From Thermoplasmata archaeon (GTDB lineage: Archaea; Thermoplasmatota; Thermoplasmata; UBA184), in NCBI GenBank assembly GCA_027314845.1, contig DAHVAA010000029.1, positions 1 through 12,474 of the forward strand: DNA of 12,474 nt, in the 5' to 3' direction. The notes under the pieces are model-generated. The model worked only from the letters and a program-made list of their open reading frames with translations. It was not told the origin of the DNA and did no database searches. This document shows positions 6,977 through 12,474 of the stretch, one piece after another (the stretch's first letter is position 1; each line of letters starts with the position of its first letter). Position numbers and translations under genes: made by a program.

Positions 6977-6995
6977 GGGCTCCCTCTCTGTCGCC

Positions 6996-8525
6996 GTGCC
7001 CGGTGCTCCCGAAAGTGCGCCGGACGGTGGGACGCCGGTCTCTGTTTCCGGGCCCGAACGTTCGGTCCTCCTGGCCCTTCGCGCGATCGAGCCCTTGCCG
7101 GCCGACGAAGAGACGATCGCAGCGCGGGCAGGTCTCGCGGCCGACCAGGTCCGGGGAAGCCTCCAGCGGTTGCGCTCAAAGCGGCTCGTGGTCCTCGACG
7201 AGCGCCACGAGTCGAACCGGAGGCTTACCCCGAGGGGCGAGGCCATGCTGTCCGAGGGACTTCCCGAACGACGCTTCCTCCGGGCGCTCGAGCGCCACGG
7301 CGGGTCCTTGACCGCGGAAGAGGCCTCCCAAGAGGGAATCTCGGACGAGGAACGCTCCGCCGCGATCGGGATCCTCCGGCGGCGCGGATACCTTGCCGAC
7401 GGCGCTCCCTTCCGACTTCGGACGGAACATCGCGAGCCGGTCGACCTTCTGCCGGAGGAGGTGGTGCTGCGGGAGGTCGCGGAGGGCGGGCCGGAGATCG
7501 ACGAGGCCATCTTCTCCGTTCTCGAGCGACGTGGCCTCGTCCGGGTCGAGCATCGGTCGATCAAGCGATGGGCCCCTTCCGAGGAGGGTCGGGGACTGGC
7601 GCTCGGTGCCGATGGGATAGAGATGATCGGTGCCCTGCGGCCCGAGATGCTTCGGACCGGTGCCTGGCAGCGCGTCGCGTTCCGGCCGTACGACGTCCGG
7701 GCGGACGTGCCGTTCGTCACCGGAGCCCGCCCCAACCCGTATTCGGCGTGGTTGGAAGAGTTCGAGGACATTCTCCTCGGACTCGGGTTCGAGCAGGCCG
7801 AGGGACCGTTGCTCGAGACCGAGTTCTGGAACAACGATGTTCTGTTCATGCCCCAGGACCATCCCGCGAGGTCGATCCATGACGCGCTCTCCGTGGGCGG
7901 AGTGACCGGTCGACTCCCGCCGCCCGACCTACTGGCGCGCGTGGCCGCGGTGCACGAAGGGCGACCCCTGCCGGGGGAGACCCGGCCGCTCGGTCCGGGT
8001 TGGCCCGGTGCCTACGACCCGGTGGTCGCTGCGCGCCCGGTACTCCGCTCCCAAACGACGGCCGTGTCGGCGCGCTTTCTGGCCCGTGGCCCGTCCCCCC
8101 CTTTCCGGATGTTCTCGCTCGACCGAAACTACCGCCGCGAATCGGTGGATGCGAGCCACCACATCGAGTTCACCCAGTGTGAGGGGATCGCCGGCGCCCC
8201 CGGGACCTCGATGCGCGACCTTGTGGGACTGTTCCGAGCGCTGGCAGAGGCGATCGGGATCCGGGAATTGCGGATCCGGCCGAGCTTCTTCCCCTTCACC
8301 GAGCCCTCGATCGAGGGATACGTCCGCCATCCACGCCTCGGATGGATCGAGGTGTTCCCGGGCGGATTGTTCCGTCCGGAGGTGCTTCGCCCCCTCGGAG
8401 TCGAGGTGCCGGTCGTCGCCTGGGGGATCGGGGTGATGCGACTCGCGATGGTCGCGCTCGGTGTGAACGACATTCGAGAGCTCTTCTCGGACGACCTCGA
8501 GATCCTGCGCGGGGGGGGAGCCTAG
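6996..8525 (+). CDS. pheS: Phenylalanyl-tRNA synthetase alpha subunit
   Basis: PheS is the catalytic subunit of the heterotetrameric enzyme that charges tRNA-Phe. From GTG 6996 the product is 509 residues, normal for the archaeal form. The N-terminal ~200 residues are winged-helix-like (about 20-70, 88-136 and 151-201; for example RLRSKRLVVLDE), as in archaeal/eukaryotic PheS, where they bind tRNA. The class II core begins near 243 with ARPNPYSAW, LGFEQAEGPLLETEFWNN and FMPQDHPAR. Motif 2 is FRMFSLDRNYRRESVDASHH with EFTQCEG (370-396). PSFFPFTEPS (429-438) precedes motif 3, GWIEVFPGGLFRPEV and AWGIGVMRLAM (about 449-485), where the Arg contacts ATP. GTG 6996 is preferred over a TTG at 6894 because it follows the protease stop and has a TATA-like box at the right distance. 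The stop TAG is one base before pheT, so the subunits are made together. The GIGVMRL form (family usually GLGLERL) is a mild deviation. Confidence 0.96.
   Translation: MPGAPESAPDGGTPVSVSGPERSVLLALRAIEPLPADEETIAARAGLAADQVRGSLQRLRSKRLVVLDERHESNRRLTPRGEAMLSEGLPERRFLRALERHGGSLTAEEASQEGISDEERSAAIGILRRRGYLADGAPFRLRTEHREPVDLLPEEVVLREVAEGGPEIDEAIFSVLERRGLVRVEHRSIKRWAPSEEGRGLALGADGIEMIGALRPEMLRTGAWQRVAFRPYDVRADVPFVTGARPNPYSAWLEEFEDILLGLGFEQAEGPLLETEFWNNDVLFMPQDHPARSIHDALSVGGVTGRLPPPDLLARVAAVHEGRPLPGETRPLGPGWPGAYDPVVAARPVLRSQTTAVSARFLARGPSPPFRMFSLDRNYRRESVDASHHIEFTQCEGIAGAPGTSMRDLVGLFRALAEAIGIRELRIRPSFFPFTEPSIEGYVRHPRLGWIEVFPGGLFRPEVLRPLGVEVPVVAWGIGVMRLAMVALGVNDIRELFSDDLEILRGGGA
8511..8520 (+). promoter_or_regulatory. 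Ribosome binding site of pheT inside the end of pheS
   Basis: Eight consecutive G followed by AG form a strong Shine-Dalgarno-like sequence 6 nt before the pheT GTG (8527). The same bases encode the Gly-Gly-Gly tail of PheS, so the signal is embedded in coding sequence. This supports GTG 8527 as the pheT start. Confidence 0.65.
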
Positions 8526-8526
8526 C

Positions 8527-10221
8527 GTGCCGCAGAGCGTGCTTTCCGAGGCGCGTCTGCGCGAGCTTCTGAAAGTGCCGGTGACCTCGGCGGAGCTCGA
8601 CGACCTCGTGTTCCTGTCGAAGGCGGAGGTCGAGGGACGCGCGGGGGACGACCTCACGATCTCCGTGACCCCGGACCGGCTGGACCTCCTCTCGGAGGGC
8701 GGTCTGGCGCTCGCTCTGGAAGGGAGCATGGACGCAGCCCATGGACTCCCGCCCCTCGGGCGCGATCGAGCCCCGACGGGGCCCGGAGGATTCGAGGTGG
8801 ATGCCTCCGTTGACCCGCTTCGCCCCTACCTTTCCGGCGTCATCGTGCACGCTCCCGAGGGGGCGGCGCTGGATGCCGGGACCCTTGCCGAAGCGGTACG
8901 GTTCCAGGAGCTCCTGCACGCCACCGTCGGACGCGACCGCCGCGCAGCCAGCCTGGGTATCTACCCATCCGACCGGTTCTCCTGGCCCGTACGCTACGCG
9001 CTCGAACCAATCGACCGCGTCCGGTTCGTTCCCCTCGACCTCACTGAGGAGGTCACCGGCGACCGCTTCTTCGGGGAGCATCCCCTCGCCGCGCGGTACG
9101 GTGGTCTCGGGAGGGCGGCGGATCAATGCCTGGTCCTCCGGGACGCCGCCGGCATCATCCTGAGCCTACCTCCGGTCCTGAACAGCCGCACGGCGGGCGA
9201 GGCACGAACGGGCGACCGGGAGCTCCTTCTCGAGGCGACCGGAACCCGGGAACGCAGCGTGCGGGAAGCGCTGGGCCTCTTGCTGGTGGTGTTCGCGTCC
9301 CGGGGTTGGTCGGTCACTCCGCTCGAAGTCCATGGACCGGGCTCCCACCTCGACGATGGCCGATCGACGCTCTCCCCCCGCGCGGTCGACCTTCCGTCGG
9401 CACTCCTGCGGGAGGCGATCGGTGAGGCCCTGCCGGCCGCGGAGGTCGAGCGGCGGCTCGGGCGCGCCCGGCTCCGAGCTCGCCCCCATGAGGGTGGGTG
9501 GAAGGTCGAGGCGCCTCCGTGGAGGCCCGACCTGCTCACCGCGGTCGACCTGGTCGAGGAGGTCTTCCTCGCGGTCCCGGTCCGTCCGGAGGACGGTCGC
9601 CTTCCATCGAGCTCCACGAGAGGCAAGCGGCGGACGGAGACCGTCTTTCGGCGACGTGTCGCGACCGAGCTGCTCGGCCTCGGGTTTGCGGCGCCCTACA
9701 CGTCGCTCCTCGTCTCCGAGACGACCGTGGAGCGCCTCGCGGGCACGGCACCGATACGTCTCAGCAACCCGGTATCCTCCGAGTTCGCCTACCTCAGGGA
9801 CCGGCTGCTGCTCTCGCACCTCGAAGTGCTCGCCCGGAACACCCGTCGCGGCTACCCGCAGCGGTTCGCGGAAGTCGGACCCGTTGTGGTTCGGTCCGCC
9901 GCCGCGGAGTCCGGTGGGGAGACCCGCTATCATGCGAGCCTCGTGATCGCTTCCGACACCGCCGGCTTTTCCGAGGCGGCCGCGCACGTCGACTACCTGC
10001 TTCGCGGCCGGGACGTGGGAGGCGTGCGCGAACCGACGGACCTCCCGGGGACAATCCCGGGCCGGTCCGCGCGGACCCGGGTCGCGGGGGAGGTCGTCGC
10101 GGAGCTGGGGGAGGTCCATCCGCGGGTCCTGGCCGAGCTCGGCGTCCCGGTGCCCGCCGCGTGGGCAGAAGTCGACCTGAGCGCCCTCTGGCCCCTGGTC
10201 GCGCGACACCGCTCCTCTTGA
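8527..10221 (+). CDS. pheT: Phenylalanyl-tRNA synthetase beta subunit, archaeal short form
   Basis: PheT pairs with PheS; its B3/B4 region edits mischarged Tyr-tRNA-Phe and other parts hold the tRNA and build the tetramer. The 564 residues match the archaeal/eukaryotic form, which lacks the extra N- and C-terminal tRNA-binding modules of the ~800-residue bacterial protein. Visible landmarks: SVTPDRLDLLSEGGLALAL (46-64), matching the family's NRPDLxSxxGxAR; the B3/B4 region about 85-230 with LHATVGRDRRAASLGIYP and SLPPVLNSRTA; B5 about 275-355 with APPWRPDLLTAVDLVEEVF; and a catalytic-like but inactive core from about 365, with LSNPVSSEFAYLRDRLLLSHLEVLARN and the closing GEVHPRVLAELGV. The start is GTG 8527, one base after the pheS stop and 6 nt after a G-rich ribosome binding site. 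Nothing is truncated. Confidence 0.95.
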   Translation: MPQSVLSEARLRELLKVPVTSAELDDLVFLSKAEVEGRAGDDLTISVTPDRLDLLSEGGLALALEGSMDAAHGLPPLGRDRAPTGPGGFEVDASVDPLRPYLSGVIVHAPEGAALDAGTLAEAVRFQELLHATVGRDRRAASLGIYPSDRFSWPVRYALEPIDRVRFVPLDLTEEVTGDRFFGEHPLAARYGGLGRAADQCLVLRDAAGIILSLPPVLNSRTAGEARTGDRELLLEATGTRERSVREALGLLLVVFASRGWSVTPLEVHGPGSHLDDGRSTLSPRAVDLPSALLREAIGEALPAAEVERRLGRARLRARPHEGGWKVEAPPWRPDLLTAVDLVEEVFLAVPVRPEDGRLPSSSTRGKRRTETVFRRRVATELLGLGFAAPYTSLLVSETTVERLAGTAPIRLSNPVSSEFAYLRDRLLLSHLEVLARNTRRGYPQRFAEVGPVVVRSAAAESGGETRYHASLVIASDTAGFSEAAAHVDYLLRGRDVGGVREPTDLPGTIPGRSARTRVAGEVVAELGEVHPRVLAELGVPVPAAWAEVDLSALWPLVARHRSS

Positions 10222-10271
10222 GTTTCCAGCGGTCCGGGGATGCTTCCCAGCGTGGGACTCCGGATAGGCTC

Positions 10272-10277
10272 TAATAG
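10272..10277 (+). promoter_or_regulatory. Putative TATA box for the methylmalonyl-CoA mutase cluster
   Basis: TAATAG (within GCTCTAATAGCG) lies in the 76-nt gap after pheT, with its centre about 24 nt before ATG 10298. This spacing predicts a leaderless transcript. No Shine-Dalgarno sequence with normal spacing precedes the ATG (GGAG at about 10289-10292 is close but off-register). Confidence 0.45.
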
Positions 10278-10297
10278 CGTCCTCCGGTCGGAGAACG

Positions 10298-11971
10298 ATG
10301 GCCCGACCTCGGCGCGGCAGGTCCTCCGACCCGGCTCGGTTCCGCTGGGATAAGGAGGCCCGCAAATCCCTCGGGCCACGCGCCGACGGTGGTAAGGTCC
10401 CGCTCCTCGTCGGGCCCCCCGAGGACATCGACCACGACTTCCTCGAGCGCATCGGTTTCCCCGGAGAGATGCCGTATACGCGGGGGATCCAGCCCACGAT
10501 GTACCGGGGCCGCCTCTGGACGTTCCGCCAGTACTCGGGGTTCGGGAGTGCCGCGGCGACGAATCGACGGTTCCACTTCCTGCTCGAAGGGGGCCAAACC
10601 GGCCTGTCGGTCGCGTTCGACCTGCCGACGCAGAACGGCTACGATTCCGACCACCGCCGGTCGCGCGGAGAAGTAGGCCGATGCGGGGTGCCGATCTCGA
10701 CCCTGGGTGACATGCAGACCCTCTTTCGGGGTATCCCGCTCGACCGCGCGACCGTCTCGATGACGATCAATGCGACCGCCCCGGTCCTGCTCGCGTTTCT
10801 GGTCGCGGTCGCCGAGGAGAACGGCGTTCCGCGCGCGCGCCTCGGAGGGACCGTCCAGAACGACATCCTGAAGGAATACGTGGCCCGCGGTACGTACATC
10901 TACCCCCCGTCCGCCTCCCTCCGCCTCACGGTGGACCTGATCGAGTTCGCGACCCGCGAGATGCCGCAGTGGAACTACATCTCGGTCTCGGGTTACCACA
11001 TGCGGGAGGCGGGGGCGACCGCGGTCCAGGAGGTCGCGTTCACGCTGTCGAACGCGATCGCCTACGTCGAGGCGGTCCGCGCGCGGGGACTCCCGCTCGA
11101 CGAGTTCCTCCCGCGCCTCTCGTTCTTCTTCTCGAGCGACCGCAACTTCCTCGAGGAGATCGCTAAGTTCCGGGCGGCCCGCCGTCTCTGGGCGCGGATC
11201 GTCACCGGACGTTTCGGCGCCCGGAACGGCCGCTCGAAGCAGCTCCGCTTCCACACGCAGACCGCCGGCTCCAGCCTGACCGCCCAGCAGCCCGAGCTCA
11301 ACGTCGTGCGCACCACGGTCGAGGCGCTCGCCGCCGTCCTCGGAGGTACCCAATCGCTTCACACGAACGCGCTCGACGATGCGCTTTGGCTGCCGACCGA
11401 ATCGAGCGCACGGCTCGCGCTGCGGACCCAGCAGATCCTCGCCGAGGAATCGGGAGTGCCGAACACGGTCGACCCGCTCGCCGGCGCCTACGAGATCGAG
11501 CACCTCACCGACCAGATCGAGACCGGGGCGCTCGAGTACCTCGCGCGCATCGACGACCTCGGCGGAGCGCTCGCCGCAATAGAGCGGGGGTTCTTCGCGT
11601 CCGAGATCGCGCGAGAGGCCTACCACGTCGCTCGGGCTCGGGAACGGTCGGAGGAGATCGTGGTCGGAGTGAACTCCTTCCCTGAGGGGAACCCCGCGTT
11701 CTCGCTCTTCCCGGGAGAGAAGGGAGGTCGGTTCCAGCGGGTCTCCCACGTGGAGGAGCGCCAGCAGGTCGCGCGGGTCCGGTCGTGGCGGAAGCGAAGG
11801 GACGCCGGCCGTACTTCCGCCGCCCTCGACACGCTCTCCTCGGCGACTCGGTCGGGCGAGAATGTCCTGCCGCACGTGCTGCGAGCGGTGGTCGCGGGCG
11901 CGACGCTGGGAGAGGTTGCGGACACCTGGCGAGCGCTCTTCGGTGAACAGGGAGCCTCCCGGGCCTTCTAG
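10298..11971 (+). CDS. Methylmalonyl-CoA mutase, catalytic (N-terminal domain) subunit
   Basis: The enzyme interconverts (R)-methylmalonyl-CoA and succinyl-CoA by a radical mechanism using adenosylcobalamin. The 557-residue protein is a full TIM-barrel subunit: PTMYRGRLWTFRQYSGFG (66-83), GLSVAFDLPTQNGYDSDH (102-119), GGTVQNDILKEYVARGTYIYPP (183-204), ISVSGYHMREAGAT (228-241), HTQTAGSSLTAQQPELNVVRT (319-339) and TQSLHTNALDDA (351-362). Substrate-specificity residues of the Propionibacterium enzyme are kept: Tyr89 as Y79 (RQY), Arg207 as R197 (VAR before GTYIYPP), and Tyr243-His244 as Y233-H234. Isobutyryl- and 2-hydroxyisobutyryl-CoA mutases differ at the first two, so methylmalonyl-CoA is the likely substrate. 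The C-terminal B12-binding domain (DxHxxG) is absent, as in other archaeal split enzymes, so a separate small subunit must exist outside the window. The epimerase follows after 16 nt, which supports the assignment. Confidence 0.93.
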   Translation: MARPRRGRSSDPARFRWDKEARKSLGPRADGGKVPLLVGPPEDIDHDFLERIGFPGEMPYTRGIQPTMYRGRLWTFRQYSGFGSAAATNRRFHFLLEGGQTGLSVAFDLPTQNGYDSDHRRSRGEVGRCGVPISTLGDMQTLFRGIPLDRATVSMTINATAPVLLAFLVAVAEENGVPRARLGGTVQNDILKEYVARGTYIYPPSASLRLTVDLIEFATREMPQWNYISVSGYHMREAGATAVQEVAFTLSNAIAYVEAVRARGLPLDEFLPRLSFFFSSDRNFLEEIAKFRAARRLWARIVTGRFGARNGRSKQLRFHTQTAGSSLTAQQPELNVVRTTVEALAAVLGGTQSLHTNALDDALWLPTESSARLALRTQQILAEESGVPNTVDPLAGAYEIEHLTDQIETGALEYLARIDDLGGALAAIERGFFASEIAREAYHVARARERSEEIVVGVNSFPEGNPAFSLFPGEKGGRFQRVSHVEERQQVARVRSWRKRRDAGRTSAALDTLSSATRSGENVLPHVLRAVVAGATLGEVADTWRALFGEQGASRAF

Positions 11972-11987
11972 CGAGGAGGGTCGTTCG

Positions 11988-12383
11988 ATGGAACTCGACC
12001 ACGTGGGGATAGCCGTGTCCGACCTCGGCGGGGCCTTGGAGCGCTGGACGACCCTACTCGGCGAGCCCGATGGCCCTATCGAGGAGGTTGCTTCGAACCG
12101 GGTCCGGGTCGTGTTCCTGGGCTCGGGCAACACCCAGGTTGAACTGGTCGCGCCCCTCGATGCGGATTCGCCGGTCGCGAAGTTTCTCGAGCGTCGGGGG
12201 GAAGGGATCCATCACCTCGCTTTCCGGGTCCCGAGCGTCGACGCCGCGCTCTCGGACCTGGTCCGGCGCGGCGAGAGGGTCGTCGACCGGACGGGCCGAC
12301 CCGGGGCGCGGGGCCACCGGGTCGGCTTCGCGCATCCTTCGGCGTTCGCCGGAGTACTGGTGGAGTTCGTGGAGGCACCATGA
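11988..12383 (+). CDS. mce: Methylmalonyl-CoA epimerase (VOC fold)
   Basis: This enzyme interconverts the (S) and (R) forms of methylmalonyl-CoA, feeding propionyl-CoA carboxylase product into the mutase encoded just upstream. The 131-residue protein is one vicinal-oxygen-chelate domain of normal length: MELDHVGIAVSDLGGALERW at the start with metal ligand H5, NTQVELVAP (E52 at the position of the second ligand), GIHHLAFRV (H75/H76), and the closing FAGVLVEFVEAP with E126. Spacing of the likely ligands agrees with the family. Start ATG 11988 has GGAGG at 11975-11979, 8 nt upstream; a longer frame to 11862 overlaps the mutase and lacks such a site. The stop overlaps the enolase start (ATGA), so the next gene is translationally coupled. 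Another VOC activity is unlikely given the mutase neighbour. Confidence 0.94.
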   Translation: MELDHVGIAVSDLGGALERWTTLLGEPDGPIEEVASNRVRVVFLGSGNTQVELVAPLDADSPVAKFLERRGEGIHHLAFRVPSVDAALSDLVRRGERVVDRTGRPGARGHRVGFAHPSAFAGVLVEFVEAP

Positions 12384-12474
12384 GCCGGATCGTGAACGCG
12401 GAGCTCGACCAGATCTACGACAGCCGGGGTCGCCCGACCGTCGAGGCGACGATCCGGTTGGAGTCCGGAGCGCG
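12380..12474 (+). CDS. eno: Enolase, N-terminal fragment (cut by the window edge)
   Basis: Enolase interconverts 2-phosphoglycerate and phosphoenolpyruvate in glycolysis and gluconeogenesis. Only the first 31 codons are present. They read MSRIVNAELDQIYDSRGRPTVEATIRLESGA; the xxIYDSRGxPTVE block is the enolase N-terminal signature (usually ARQIYDSRGNPTVE, with Arg in place of Asn here). The ATG overlaps the epimerase TGA (ATGA), and GGAGG stands at 12371-12375, 4 nt upstream. The gene continues past the right edge, so the catalytic residues cannot be checked. The link to the mutase-epimerase pair is by operon position, not by a shared pathway step. Confidence 0.88.
   Translation, partial: MSRIVNAELDQIYDSRGRPTVEATIRLESGA

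Noticed and set aside
6894..6995. PheS start at TTG 6894
   Set aside because: It would overlap the protease gene by 80 nt and add a Ser/Arg/Pro-rich leader; GTG 6996 gives the normal length and has a box A about 25 nt upstream.
9166..10497. 443-codon minus-strand frame opposite pheT and the start of the mutase gene
   Set aside because: Spans two confident plus-strand genes and their intergenic promoter, with no recognisable domain.
10271..12133. 620-codon open frame on the minus strand opposite the mutase and epimerase genes
   Set aside because: It is a frame shadow of GC-rich coding DNA: Arg/Glu/Gly-rich with no domain, while the plus strand encodes clear mutase and epimerase motifs.
1..12474. 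Mobile element, CRISPR array or defence island
   Set aside because: No transposase or integrase motifs, no regular direct repeats with spacers, and the genes are core metabolic and translational ones of uniform GC-rich composition.

Overview
The window is GC-rich, gene-dense archaeal chromosome. The archaeal assignment rests on several genes of archaeal type: SRP54, a Pth2-family peptidyl-tRNA hydrolase, a short archaeal-form PheT next to a winged-helix PheS, and surface proteins anchored by a C-terminal membrane helix. Leading genes have TATA-like boxes about 24-31 nt before the start codon, which suggests leaderless transcripts, while genes inside clusters have GGAGG-type ribosome binding sites. 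A large acid-type S53 protease and the 'FTETG...NGT' surface-protein repeat are reminiscent of Thermoplasmatota. A GC-rich, possibly acid-adapted Thermoplasmatota lineage is my best guess; it is an inference, not proven by the window.

Layout. (1) 2-448, plus: the C-terminal end of a membrane-anchored surface protein, cut by the window edge, with a hairpin and a pyrimidine-rich tract after it. (2) 660-2934, minus: a three-gene cluster SRP54 - small membrane protein (DUF1616-like N-terminus plus coiled coil) - Pth2, running towards gene 1. (3) 3080-4534, plus: a stand-alone GltD-like flavin/iron-sulfur oxidoreductase, divergent from SRP54. (4) 4592-6973, plus: a secreted, membrane-anchored S53 (sedolisin/kumamolisin) protease with a complete catalytic set. 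(5) 6996-10221, plus: pheS-pheT, both subunits of phenylalanyl-tRNA synthetase. (6) 10298 to the right edge, plus: catalytic subunit of methylmalonyl-CoA mutase, methylmalonyl-CoA epimerase, and the first codons of enolase, tightly packed.

How the genes fit together. The SRP54 cluster concerns membrane targeting and translation quality control. The mutase/epimerase pair interconverts (S)-methylmalonyl-CoA, (R)-methylmalonyl-CoA and succinyl-CoA, as in propionyl-CoA, odd-chain fatty acid or branched amino acid breakdown; the cobalamin-binding subunit must be encoded elsewhere. The S53 protease would digest external protein, plausibly supplying amino acids to such catabolism (inference). Most of the window is core metabolism and information processing. 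I see no IS element, CRISPR array, tRNA, rRNA or defence system. The points most worth a second look are the altered flavin-binding end of the GltD-like protein, the DUF1616/coiled-coil protein placed between SRP54 and Pth2, the surface-anchored sedolisin, and the consistent leaderless/SD split.
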